The position numbers and the translations under genes were made by a program. From Pseudorhodoferax sp032153935 (lineage in GTDB: Bacteria > Pseudomonadota > Gammaproteobacteria > Burkholderiales > Burkholderiaceae_C): a stretch of DNA of 64,000 nt. Positions within the stretch are counted from its first letter, which is position 1; each line of letters opens with the position of its first letter. The notes under the pieces were generated by a model. It did not search any database and was not told the origin of the DNA. It saw only the letters and a program-made list of their open reading frames with translations. Positions 8,945 to 17,774 of this stretch are shown piece by piece. The DNA is taken from the NCBI RefSeq assembly GCF_964253035.1, contig NZ_CAXUQL020000002.1, forward strand, positions 186,001 through 250,000. Direction: 5' to 3'.

Positions 8945-10588
8945 CTACTTTCTCCGCATCGAGGCGAGAGCCTTTCCACCAGTTCTCGCCGAGGACTGGC
9001 CGGTTCCGCCCGATGCGGCCGACATTTGGCCTCTGGACACGTTGTCAAGGCCGACTCCCATGCTGTAGCCGATCCAGGCCATCATTCCGCTCCAGAGCAG
9101 CGGCAGGCCGATGAACATGGCCATCAGGACCAGGTTCAGGATCATCCGCTTGTAGCCCTGTGCTTCGCCGAGCGTCACCATCTCCTTGAGTTCCGCCCAG
9201 AACATGTTGCCCTGCATGCCCGGGTACATCGCCTGGATGATCCGCGCGTCCACCCACTGCGCGACGTACCACATCACCGCCCAGAACTTGACGGTGAAGA
9301 TGGCCAGGCCGCCCAGCAGCATCACCTTCAGGTCGTAGCCGCTCAGCAGCACGATCAGCGGCAGGAACATGTACAGCCCCATCAGGATCATGGACTGGAC
9401 CATGGGCAGCGCAGTGACCATGGGCACGAACTCGATGGTTGCGTCCAGCAGCTTCTTGCCCACGCCGAACGTGCTGACCGCCGCTCCAATGCCGCGCACC
9501 ATGCTGGTCATCGCGTCGTAGTCGTTGCCCATGATGCGCGAGGCATCGACGAACTGCGGGTTGGCCTTCTGCTGGGCCACCATCGCAATGGCATCCGCGG
9601 CCTTGTCGGCGCTGCTCCAGTTCATCGCAGCCGTCGCACCCGCGTGCATGCGCTGCCAGATCGAGGCGTGGTTGATCATCCCGTTGCGCACGCCGTTCGT
9701 GCCGTCCATCCACCACTCCAGGCAGGTCGGGCGACCCCATTCGGGGTTGACGTAGTCGGCCTCGGGTGTACCGGGCGTGCCGCCCGCGATGTAGTCCGTG
9801 TCGCGCGCCATGTCCACGGCGAAGCCAGGGACTGGGTTGTAGGAGCGCATCGACGCATAGAAGCCGGCTTCCGTTCGGAACAGCTGGCTGCCGATCCAGT
9901 CGACGTCGGTCGGACCGTAGTCCTCACTCGCCAGGATGGCCAGGCCTGCCGCGCTGAGGGTCGAGCGGTCCATCTGTAGGAAGCGGCTGCGCGCGGGGAC
10001 GAAGCATTCGCTGTAGAAGCGCTGGATGCTGTGCAGAAGCTGCGGATCTTCGATCGTCGCAGTGCGCGCCATGTCCTCGACCATGCGGACTTCGGAGACG
10101 GCGTTGCTCAAGCCGCTGCGCACGCCGCTGCTGATCCCCGAGCTGATCGACATCACGGTGAACCACCATGCCGGAACGTAGTGCAGACCACCGGAGGAGC
10201 TCATGCTGCCGTCGATCCCGTCGCGAAGCGCGGTGTCGTAGCTCGACCCCGTGCCCGAGTTCATCGAGGCCGTTTCCGGTGTGGGGTTCTCCGAAGAAGC
10301 GGGAGGCGTGTAGCGCAGGTCCACGCTGACCAGCGACGTGAACGGCGTCACGGCGAAGCACGTGATGTACACGAAGAGGGCGATCAGCAGCCGCGTCAGC
10401 GCGGCGCTGATGACCGACTCCACACCGCCGACCATGCCCGACTCCTTGGCGTCGCGCCAGACCTTGAACACGATCAGGCCGAAGGGCAGGGCGGTCAGGC
10501 CGGTCCCGGTCAGGATCTCTCCGATGATGTTGGCGAAGGCCCAGCCGTACATCGTCGTGAAGATCTCGAGGTAACTGTCCAGGCTCAT
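8945..10588 (-). CDS. traG: TraG N-terminal-domain-like mating-pair protein
   Basis: The 547-residue polytopic protein starts MSLDSYLEIFTTMYG behind a GAGG ribosome site. Hydrophobic segments lie near residues 20-40 and 60-85, with a cluster at about 375-520 (VQSMILMGLYMFLPLIVLLSG, then the MLLGGLAIFTVKFWAVMWY region). The middle is a large polar, Ser-rich periplasmic domain. This matches the TraG N-terminal family of MPF_G/F type ICEs, which is involved in mating-pair stabilisation and pilus assembly at the inner membrane. It lies 16 bases after the preceding membrane-protein gene in the same operon. Confidence 0.82.
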   Translation of the reverse strand: MSLDSYLEIFTTMYGWAFANIIGEILTGTGLTALPFGLIVFKVWRDAKESGMVGGVESVISAALTRLLIALFVYITCFAVTPFTSLVSVDLRYTPPASSENPTPETASMNSGTGSSYDTALRDGIDGSMSSSGGLHYVPAWWFTVMSISSGISSGVRSGLSNAVSEVRMVEDMARTATIEDPQLLHSIQRFYSECFVPARSRFLQMDRSTLSAAGLAILASEDYGPTDVDWIGSQLFRTEAGFYASMRSYNPVPGFAVDMARDTDYIAGGTPGTPEADYVNPEWGRPTCLEWWMDGTNGVRNGMINHASIWQRMHAGATAAMNWSSADKAADAIAMVAQQKANPQFVDASRIMGNDYDAMTSMVRGIGAAVSTFGVGKKLLDATIEFVPMVTALPMVQSMILMGLYMFLPLIVLLSGYDLKVMLLGGLAIFTVKFWAVMWYVAQWVDARIIQAMYPGMQGNMFWAELKEMVTLGEAQGYKRMILNLVLMAMFIGLPLLWSGMMAWIGYSMGVGLDNVSRGQMSAASGGTGQSSARTGGKALASMRRK

Positions 10589-10604
10589 GGCTGTGCGCTC
10601 CTCA

Positions 10605-11021
10605 TTAGCCTTGGAACAGCGATCCGGCCAGCCGGAACATCTCGGCCGGCCCCATGGCCACCAGCGACAGGTAGGTGCCGAGCAGTGCAGCCGCCTTCCA
10701 GCGTGCGGCAATCACTTGGACCACTTCGTGCTCCTGGATGACGGCCCTGCGCCGGCACCAGACGACCACGGAAGGCCAGGCAGCAACGATGGCCACGCAG
10801 ACCAATGTCTGGAACGCCACGCTCGCCAGTTTCCAGCGCCGCACGCGCTCGACCACGCTTTCCAGCTGGGACACTGGCTGCTGCATCAATGCGTACATCA
10901 GGGCCGTGCACGCCACGACCACCAACAGGGCAACGATGCCCCAAAGGAGCACGGCGGCGACACGACGCCCCAGCTTGGATGGGGCATCCGTCTCCTTTTG
11001 CTTCTGGGCGCCCATCCTCAT
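10605..11021 (-). CDS. ICE transfer-operon membrane protein (hypothetical)
   Basis: The 138-residue protein starts MRMGAQKQKETD and overlaps the preceding stop as ATGA. It has hydrophobic helices at about 21-47 (VAAVLLWGIVALLVVVACTA), 68-90 (VAFQTLVCVAIVAAWPSVVVW) and 110-125. Proteins of this size and topology commonly sit between the TIGR03755 gene and traG in ICEs of this type. No catalytic motif is visible, and a structural inner-membrane role is inferred from context only. Confidence 0.7.
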   Translation of the reverse strand: MRMGAQKQKETDAPSKLGRRVAAVLLWGIVALLVVVACTALMYALMQQPVSQLESVVERVRRWKLASVAFQTLVCVAIVAAWPSVVVWCRRRAVIQEHEVVQVIAARWKAAALLGTYLSLVAMGPAEMFRLAGSLFQG

Positions 11022-12418
11022 GGCACCACCCGTCCATCGGTCAGCGGCTTCTTCTCCGCGGCCTTGCCATCCCGTACGCGCGTGCCCTGGCTGTCCCGGT
11101 AGAACTGGTCGCCCATGATGGCCAGGGCCGTGTCCGACGTCATCTCCTTGCGGATGCGGTACTCGAACATCAGGTCGTTCACGTACTGGGTCAGCTTGTC
11201 GATCTGCACCTGCACGTCCTCCTGCACCTTGCCCGCCTTCGTGGCCTCGGGCAGCGACAGCCCGGTGACGAGCACCGACCTGGCCACGAGCGCCTTGTCG
11301 ACAACGCGGTGCATGGCCAGCTCGCTGGCCATGCGGCCCACCGCCATGGCCCGGCTGGGGGCCGGCAACTCCCGCAGGGACTCCACCAGCTGCGGGCTGA
11401 CGCCAAAGCCCGCGGTCCCGAGGTCCTTGACCTTGGCCATGTCCTCGGTACCGGCCACAAGGCCTTGAAGAATGGGGCTGATCGTCGTCAGCTCGGCCTC
11501 CAGCTTCGGGCCCAGGCCGGTGGCAGTATCGGTGGTGGTCCCGGTCGGGCACGATGCGTCCTGCGTGCACAGATAGATCTGCTTGTCGCCCAGCACCGAC
11601 GCGGTCCAGCTCGCCATGTCCTCGGGCGTGCCGAAGGCGCGCACCAGCCGCGAATCGCGGTACGCCGCATGGCTGGTGTAGCCGGTGCTCGGCGGCGTGT
11701 CCGTGGGCAGGTTCAACGTCGCCAGGAAGCCCGCAACGGACAGGTCGCGGATCGGCCGGATGGGGGGCGTGTTGATGCCGCCGGCCTGGGTCTTGAGCAC
11801 CCAGCCGATGCCGCGCTTCTGGCCTTCTTCGCTCTTGTTCAGATCGTACTTGGCCTGGACCACATCGCCGCTGGCCTGGGCCTTGATCTTCCAAAGGTCC
11901 CCCTTGGCCATCTTGACCCAGTCTTCGTAGGGGTCCTGGCCGTCCTTGATCATGGCCTCCATCTCTTCGCAGGTCTTGAGCGCGTTCGCCACCATCAAGT
12001 CCGCCTTCTGCGAAAAGTTCTGGAACAGCTGGTAGAGCCCAGGCTGCGCGCGCTGAAGGATGTACAACGGCAGCGCCGCAATGCCGGCCTGGACCGCGCC
12101 TGTGATCGTGGAGCCCAGGTTGCCCAGGCCGTTCATGACGTTGCTCCACGACAGCCCGATGTCGAACTTGCCACAGGAGTAGTTCGTGCGCAGGTTCACG
12201 CCGAAGCCGAGCCGCAGCGAGGTCTGGCCCCGGTTCACGGCGCCCCCCATCGGCGAGCCACCACCAAGCCGGTAGTACAGGGAGGAGTTGGTCACAGGCT
12301 GCGCGTGCACCGCCGGCGCGGTGGCGATCGCCAGGGCCGCTGCCACGGCGCCGAAGGCAATGTGGATCGGTCGTTGCATAGGGAGACCAGGTCGAGATGG
12401 TTGGATCGGCATGCGCAT
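11018..12418 (-). CDS. Integrating conjugative element protein, TIGR03755-like
   Basis: The protein has 466 residues. The start MRMPIQPSRP at 12418 overlaps the preceding stop (TGATG). MQRPIHIAFG at 12379 is an alternative that leaves a compact signal peptide ending AVHAQ. The mature part contains LYYRLGGGSPMGGAVNRG and a long helical middle (NFSQKADLMVANALKTCEEME), features of the TIGR03755 family found beside TIGR03756 in PFGI-1-class elements. It is probably a periplasmic or outer-membrane-associated transfer component resembling TraH in context. Confidence 0.85.
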   Translation of the reverse strand: MRMPIQPSRPGLPMQRPIHIAFGAVAAALAIATAPAVHAQPVTNSSLYYRLGGGSPMGGAVNRGQTSLRLGFGVNLRTNYSCGKFDIGLSWSNVMNGLGNLGSTITGAVQAGIAALPLYILQRAQPGLYQLFQNFSQKADLMVANALKTCEEMEAMIKDGQDPYEDWVKMAKGDLWKIKAQASGDVVQAKYDLNKSEEGQKRGIGWVLKTQAGGINTPPIRPIRDLSVAGFLATLNLPTDTPPSTGYTSHAAYRDSRLVRAFGTPEDMASWTASVLGDKQIYLCTQDASCPTGTTTDTATGLGPKLEAELTTISPILQGLVAGTEDMAKVKDLGTAGFGVSPQLVESLRELPAPSRAMAVGRMASELAMHRVVDKALVARSVLVTGLSLPEATKAGKVQEDVQVQIDKLTQYVNDLMFEYRIRKEMTSDTALAIMGDQFYRDSQGTRVRDGKAAEKKPLTDGRVVP

Positions 12419-13845
12419 CACGGCACCGCGAACAGAAAGATGGGAGCCGCTTTCGAGCAGCATTCGTAGCGGTGCCAGAGGTTCCAGACGTAGCCGTTGT
12501 TGCCGGAGGTCTTGTAGTCGCCCCACGAGCCCACGCCCAACGAGTCGTTGGCACCGAAGGTCATGCAGCCGGGCTCAGCGATCGGGTGGACGGCCTGCCA
12601 CTTCGGATCGGCCATCTGCGCGAAGTAGCGGTAGTTGCCGCCCTTGGCGTAGAGCTTCTTGTAGATGTGCGGCTGGGCAGCGCGGCGAACGATCGAGCCG
12701 ACACGGTTTGCCATCACGGCCGAGGCCTTGCGCGGGTGCGACTGCACCAGCTCGCCCATGCGCGGGTACTCGCCGCCCCAGGTGTTGATGAGGCTGTTGC
12801 CCACCTCGTCGATGCCCGGGACCCAGCTGCCCGGGTACAGCAGTTCCAGCGGAATCTTGCCGCGCCAGAACGGGGAATCTAGCTCAGAGTGGTACTGCAG
12901 CGACATCATCCCGGAGCCACCGGGACAGATGTATTCGGACAGGCCACGGCCGCCGGCGGTCATGGCGCTGTTGATCATGTCGGACCAGGACTGGTTGCCT
13001 GTCCCGCCACCGCCTCCCCCGCCAGTACTGCCGCCCGTCTCGCTGCCACTCTCGCCCGTGGTGCCACCGCCGTCGCCAGTTCCAGAGCCGGTGCCGCCAC
13101 CCATGTCGCCAGTTGACGACGAGAGCATGCCGCCCAGGCTGCTGATCGAGTCCATGGCCCCGCTCAGCATGCCCGGAATGTTGGCCAGTTCCCCCAGCAT
13201 GGCGGACGGGTTCATCGCCGTGGCGCGCGCGCCCTCCAGCACGCCGTTGGCGAGGTTGACCGGCACCGACGCCCACATCTGCATGATCCGCGGCAGTTCC
13301 TGGCTGGGGAAGTTCATGAGCTCCTGCGCATCCGGGTACTCCCAGGTCGTGACGCCGCCCATGAACGCGCCGACGGGGTTGCCAAACGCGTCCGCGCTCT
13401 TGAACGTTGCGATCTCCTGTGCCTCGCGCGCTGTGTCGCCAGAGGAGTCGAGCAACGACCCCATGAAGCTCGATCCGACCCCCGTCATGATCCCGGCGAC
13501 GGGCACGCCAACGTCGGCCCACGGATGCTGCTCAGGCGCGCCATAGGTGCTGACCACCAAGTCGGGGATGTAGTGCGACACCCTGATCGACGTCTTCACC
13601 GAGCAGCCGAAGATCGTGCACTTGAGCCAGAAGCACACACCCGTTACGCGGTAGGCTAGGCAACTTGGTATGGCTGAGACCGTCGCGCCCATGATGGCCG
13701 CCGTGTTCGTGCTCGACAGCTGGGCCACCGCCGGGCCGGATGCCAGCGTGAAGAGCGCCGCAGCGGCAGTTGCCACAACCATGGTGCGCGAAGCAGCCGA
13801 TCTCTCGCGCTGGGTGCGCGCGCTGGACATTGCAGGGATGCTCAT
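12418..13845 (-). CDS. TraU-family transfer protein, TIGR03756-like
   Basis: The 475-residue exported protein has a signal peptide (MVVATAAAALFTLASGPAVAQ, about residues 22-42). The TraU-like N-terminal part has CLAYRVTGVCFWLKCTIFGC near residue 62, with closely spaced Cys. A Gly/Ser/Thr low-complexity linker (about 245-285) precedes a C-terminal domain with further Cys (EYICPGG, EPGCMTFG, RYECCSK). TraU-type proteins act in DNA transfer and pilus assembly in the periplasm, and the many Cys explain a DsbC in the operon. The ATG overlaps the upstream stop (ATGA). Confidence 0.87.
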   Translation of the reverse strand: MSIPAMSSARTQRERSAASRTMVVATAAAALFTLASGPAVAQLSSTNTAAIMGATVSAIPSCLAYRVTGVCFWLKCTIFGCSVKTSIRVSHYIPDLVVSTYGAPEQHPWADVGVPVAGIMTGVGSSFMGSLLDSSGDTAREAQEIATFKSADAFGNPVGAFMGGVTTWEYPDAQELMNFPSQELPRIMQMWASVPVNLANGVLEGARATAMNPSAMLGELANIPGMLSGAMDSISSLGGMLSSSTGDMGGGTGSGTGDGGGTTGESGSETGGSTGGGGGGGTGNQSWSDMINSAMTAGGRGLSEYICPGGSGMMSLQYHSELDSPFWRGKIPLELLYPGSWVPGIDEVGNSLINTWGGEYPRMGELVQSHPRKASAVMANRVGSIVRRAAQPHIYKKLYAKGGNYRYFAQMADPKWQAVHPIAEPGCMTFGANDSLGVGSWGDYKTSGNNGYVWNLWHRYECCSKAAPIFLFAVP

Positions 13846-14327
13846 GGCCGTCTCGCCCTGGAAGCCTGGTAGTGCTGCAAGGCCACCGCCACGTCGGTCA
13901 CGCCGTACACCACGGTCCGGTTGTTGATCACCACCGCCGGAATGCGGTCCAGCCGGTAGTAGTTGGCCCGGTTGATGGCGTTTGCGGTCGCGATCGCCGC
14001 GGGCGTGACCTCGCGCTTGACGCGCGCCTCGTTGTTCTTGAGCCAGCGCCGTGCTTCAGCCTCGCCGCCGCGCGGGATCATCTGGTCGACCGCCTTGGTG
14101 GCGATGTCCAGCTGGTCCATCCGATGGACCGTGATCTGGTAGCCCTGCGGTGCAGGCGGCAGTGCCACCACCATGGCCGAGTTGACGAATACCTCGACCG
14201 ACCTGACGGGCGCCGCTGTGGACTGGGCAGCAGCAGGCGCTGCCACCGCCGCGGCCAGGGCCGCAGTCAGGATCGTGGCCGCCATGCCGGCGCGCACCGG
14301 TGAGGCGTGGGACCAGGAGTCAGACAT
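13842..14327 (-). CDS. Integrating conjugative element protein, TIGR03757-like
   Basis: The 161-residue exported protein starts MSDSWSHASP behind GGGGG, overlapping the end of the ATPase gene. A signal peptide ends near AAAQS, followed by a thioredoxin-like fold segment (VEVFVNSAMVVALPP, then RIPAVVINNRTVVYGVTDVAVAL). This is the TIGR03757 pattern, seen directly upstream of the TraU-like gene in these elements, comparable to TrbC in F-type systems. It probably helps pilus or channel assembly in the periplasm. Confidence 0.85.
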   Translation of the reverse strand: MSDSWSHASPVRAGMAATILTAALAAAVAAPAAAQSTAAPVRSVEVFVNSAMVVALPPAPQGYQITVHRMDQLDIATKAVDQMIPRGGEAEARRWLKNNEARVKREVTPAAIATANAINRANYYRLDRIPAVVINNRTVVYGVTDVAVALQHYQASRARRP

Positions 14328-17247
14328 TGATCCCCCGATTGCGCGAGATCTCGTCGGCGACCAGCATCGCAGCCTGGAGCTCGTCGCAGCCATGCTTCTC
14401 CATGAGGCGGCGGCGGTGCGCCTTCTCGTCGCCCTCGGTCATCGCCAGTGCCAGAGGCAGCGCCGGCGGGACGTTCCGAAACAGGAACTGCCCCGACGCC
14501 GAGATCATCACGCCCTCGGTGTACTGGTGCTTGGCCTTGCGCGCCGACTCCATCAGCTGCTGCTGCTCGGAGGTCAGGCGACGGAACCGGGTGACCTCGG
14601 CGGTCTCCTTCTTGTCCATCGTCAGCAGCATCCAGAACTCGCACATGGAGAGCACGCGCGACATGCTGTCCGGGAAGTCGTCCAGGTTTTGCGTGGCCAG
14701 CCAGAACCACATGTTGAGCTTGCGCCACATCTTGGTGCCCTTCGTCACCTTCGGGCCCAGCAGATCGTTCGTGGTGATCAGGTGGGCCTCGTCGGTGAGC
14801 ATCACCAGCGGGCGGCCTTCCATCTGCTTGGCCTCGCCGCGCGACTGCACGGCGTCGATCAGCGAGGTGTAGGCCACGGCCAGGGCATCGGCGTAGCCGT
14901 CGCGGGTCAAGGTGCCCATCTCCACGAGCGTGACGTCGGCATCGGGCCAGTCCTCACCCTCCCGGTTGAAGAGCGTGCCGCGCAGTCCCTGCGTGAAGGC
15001 CATCATCGATTGGCCCATGTCCTCAGCACGGTTGCGGCGCGCCTCGGAGAGTGAAGCATCGCCCTGCAGGGCCATCAGTTCGCGAGCGACGTCCTGGACC
15101 AGCGGGTGGCGGCGCAGCTCCGTGCGGGCGCGCTGGGCCGCCTTGATGATGGAGCGCGTGATCAGGTAGCGGTCCGCGCGCGACATGCGGTCCTCTTCCT
15201 TCTTCTCGCCACCCGTGATCATCATGATGGCCGAGATCAGCATCTCGCCCAGGTAGTCGCGCTTCTCGTCGCCTTCGTCTTCCTCGTCGTCGCTGGCCCG
15301 GCCGGCCAGGTCCGCGTCGATGGCAGGCGCTGCCGCGGCAGCCTCGCCGTTCACGACACCGTCGATCGCGCTGTAGGCCGTCATCACGTCCGGGTCGTCC
15401 AGCAGCCGGAAGGCATAGACGAAGGGCGGCAGCGACACCTTGGAACTGCCGCTGAGGTTCACGAAGTGGGTGCTCAGGCCCATCGCCTTGCAGTACTGCA
15501 TGAGCAGCGCGAAGGACTTGCCCGCATCGACGATGACCATCCGCGGCCGGTGGATCGCCATCGTGGACAGGCACAGGTAGTTCAGCGTGGCCGACTTGCC
15601 CGCGCCCGTCGGGCCCATCACCAGCATGTGCGCGTTCTTCTTGCGGTCGCGCGGGTCCAGCGGATCCACCCAGACCGGCTCGCCGCCGCGGTTCCAGAAC
15701 CACATGCCTGGGTGCCCCGTCCCGCGCGCTCGGCCGTACAGCGGCAGCAGGGCCGCGATGTGCGTGGTGAAGGTCAGCCGCGAGCGTCGCATGTTGCGCT
15801 CGTCGAACGCCGCGTCGAAGTTGAACGGCAGCGCGCGCATGAACGCATCGAGCGGCACCAGGTCCTGGCGCGACTCGATGAAGCGCAAGCCAGTGGGGAC
15901 CAGCAGCGCATTGACCGCGGCGACGGCGTTGTCAAGTTCCTGGATGTCCGGTGCCGCCAGGTACAGGGCCACGAACATCGGGAAGAGCTTGTCGCCGACC
16001 TGCATGCGCTGCAGCACCCGCTCGCACTCGGAATGGGTCTCCATCGCCGCCGCCGTCTTGGCACGCGAGGCCATGCGGGTGCTCTCGACGTGCCGCTCCA
16101 CTAGGAATTGGGGCCGGATCGTGATGGTGAACGACAGCATGCTGCCGGGCGGCATCCGGTCGAAGCGCGCGTAGTGCTTGCCACTGCTCTCGAGTTCGGC
16201 AGAGAAGTGGCCCACGGACGGCTGGCGATGCAGGTTCTGCAAGGTCAGCACGCGCACGGGATGGCCGTCGAACACGAACAGGCCCTGCTCCTGGTCGCTG
16301 TAGGGCTCGGAGAAGTTGAGCAACTCGGCTAGGTCTGCGCCCAGGATCGGAGCGCCGTCCTGTCCCGCGCTCGGCGCATCGCCGGGGTAGGGCGCCTGGC
16401 GCAGGAGCGAAGTGGCGTCGGGAGCCCACTTGGTCGCGCGGTTGAAGAACGGCAGCAGCCATTCGTAGAGGTCCTTGCCAGTGCAGCGACGGACCTTGAC
16501 GCCTGCCTCGCCCAGGGTGGACTCCATGGTCACGGCCAGGGCTTCGAGCTGCTCGTTCGCCGGCCGCGGGTCGTCGATCACCTTCGCGTCGAACCGCTTG
16601 TAGATGCAGCAGCGCACGCGGCGGATCTGGCCGCGCCAGGGCTGGTCGGTCACCTCCTGGTCGTGGAACAGGCCGCCCGGTGTCGAGACCTGCTTCAGGT
16701 GCGCGCGCATCATCTCCACGAAGGACTGCGTGACCTCGGAGTTGAGCACCTCCTCCTGCCGCTTGGGGTCATGCCGGTGCTGGTGCTTCACGTAGTCGAG
16801 CCAGGCATCGCCCAGGTGGTCGATGTTCCGGTCGTCGTTCACAAAGAACTGCACGATCCAGGGCGAGGCCATGGACTCGGGGATGGCCTGCAGCACCTCG
16901 GCCACCTTGGAGCAGTACTCGGCCATCTGGGCGTCCGTCTGCGCCTCCGACGGGATGCTGCCGAGCTCGAACATGACGCCCATGGACTGCCCGTCCTTGA
17001 GCACGAAGATGCGGTCGGTCGGCCGGTACGCCACGTAGGGCAGGAGGTCCGTGAAGGACGGTGGGCGCAAGGCCATGCGGCGACGCTGGCCGACTGTCCC
17101 CTTGTCGCCTCGGTGCTGGCCCTGCGGCGCATCCTTGGATGCCGCCGCGCGCTCATTGGCGGCTTCTGACTGGGCCTTGTCCATGCCAACGGCATCGCGG
17201 TCGTTCGGCAGCAGGCGGTGTACGCCCAGGAGGTCGAGCAGGCTCAC
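14320..17247 (-). CDS. Conjugative transfer ATPase, TraC/VirB4-like (TIGR03744)
   Basis: The 975-residue protein starts at GTG 17247, overlapping the previous stop. The N-terminal VirB4/TraC_F_IV part includes LPYVAYRPTDRIFVLKDG near residue 70. The ATPase domain has Walker A GPTGAGKS (about residue 543) and Walker B VMLTDEAHL (about 809). An unusual acidic insert (DEEDEGDEKRD, about 650) separates the two. This enzyme powers pilus biogenesis and substrate transfer at the cytoplasmic face of the inner membrane. The TIGR03744 subtype marks the MPF_G class of ICE secretion systems. Confidence 0.95.
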   Translation of the reverse strand: MSLLDLLGVHRLLPNDRDAVGMDKAQSEAANERAAASKDAPQGQHRGDKGTVGQRRRMALRPPSFTDLLPYVAYRPTDRIFVLKDGQSMGVMFELGSIPSEAQTDAQMAEYCSKVAEVLQAIPESMASPWIVQFFVNDDRNIDHLGDAWLDYVKHQHRHDPKRQEEVLNSEVTQSFVEMMRAHLKQVSTPGGLFHDQEVTDQPWRGQIRRVRCCIYKRFDAKVIDDPRPANEQLEALAVTMESTLGEAGVKVRRCTGKDLYEWLLPFFNRATKWAPDATSLLRQAPYPGDAPSAGQDGAPILGADLAELLNFSEPYSDQEQGLFVFDGHPVRVLTLQNLHRQPSVGHFSAELESSGKHYARFDRMPPGSMLSFTITIRPQFLVERHVESTRMASRAKTAAAMETHSECERVLQRMQVGDKLFPMFVALYLAAPDIQELDNAVAAVNALLVPTGLRFIESRQDLVPLDAFMRALPFNFDAAFDERNMRRSRLTFTTHIAALLPLYGRARGTGHPGMWFWNRGGEPVWVDPLDPRDRKKNAHMLVMGPTGAGKSATLNYLCLSTMAIHRPRMVIVDAGKSFALLMQYCKAMGLSTHFVNLSGSSKVSLPPFVYAFRLLDDPDVMTAYSAIDGVVNGEAAAAAPAIDADLAGRASDDEEDEGDEKRDYLGEMLISAIMMITGGEKKEEDRMSRADRYLITRSIIKAAQRARTELRRHPLVQDVARELMALQGDASLSEARRNRAEDMGQSMMAFTQGLRGTLFNREGEDWPDADVTLVEMGTLTRDGYADALAVAYTSLIDAVQSRGEAKQMEGRPLVMLTDEAHLITTNDLLGPKVTKGTKMWRKLNMWFWLATQNLDDFPDSMSRVLSMCEFWMLLTMDKKETAEVTRFRRLTSEQQQLMESARKAKHQYTEGVMISASGQFLFRNVPPALPLALAMTEGDEKAHRRRLMEKHGCDELQAAMLVADEISRNRGINV

Positions 17248-17774
17248 TTGGTGCTCCCGTCCTTGTTCGCCGCCGGGCGCGGCGGCACCGGGCTGCGCAC
17301 CAGCTCCGACTCGATCTCACCGGGCAAGGCGTAGAGGTTGGCCTGCTCGTACATCGGGAACACGGTCACGTACCCCGGCACTGGGTACTGCCCGCGCGCC
17401 AGGTGCGGAAACACCACCATCACCAGGTCCAGGTTCGGCACCCGCGCGAAGCGGTTGCGCATCGGCTCCAGCGCGGACCAATAGCGCTGCGTGTCGGTGT
17501 CGCCGACCTGCACCGGCCGCGGCGCGGACGCGCTGAGCAGCCGGTCGCGCGCAGACGCCCGGTCGGCGGCTGCGCTCTGGCCATCGATCTCGCCCTGGCC
17601 ACGGTAGACGTCCAGGACGGTGGGGCTGCCCTTCGTGACCGCGTTGATGGGGGATTCGCGCGGGCCGCTGACCGAGCAGCCGGCCAGTAGGCCAGCCAGG
17701 ACCAGCGCGCCAAAGAACGGGGCGCGGGCAGGCATCGCCGGGCGATGGACGGTGTTCGGATCATTCGAGGCCAT
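17244..17774 (-). CDS. Conjugal transfer lipoprotein, TIGR03751-like
   Basis: The 176-residue protein starts at ATG 17774 behind GAGGAG, overlapping the end of the preceding gene by 14 bases. A lipobox is visible (LVLAGLLAGCSV, Cys near residue 28), so the protein should be a lipoprotein. Conserved-looking segments are QRYWSALEPMRNRFARVPNLDL and GYVTVFPMYEQANLYALPGE. TIGR03751 members sit between the TraB-like protein and the VirB4-like ATPase and probably fill the VirB7/TraV-like outer-membrane role. Confidence 0.87.
   Translation of the reverse strand: MASNDPNTVHRPAMPARAPFFGALVLAGLLAGCSVSGPRESPINAVTKGSPTVLDVYRGQGEIDGQSAAADRASARDRLLSASAPRPVQVGDTDTQRYWSALEPMRNRFARVPNLDLVMVVFPHLARGQYPVPGYVTVFPMYEQANLYALPGEIESELVRSPVPPRPAANKDGSTK

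Noticed and set aside
11022..12554. Upstream extension of the membrane-protein frame (to 12554)
   Set aside because: Low-complexity shadow of the TIGR03755 gene. The real protein starts at 11021 where an ATGA overlap exists.
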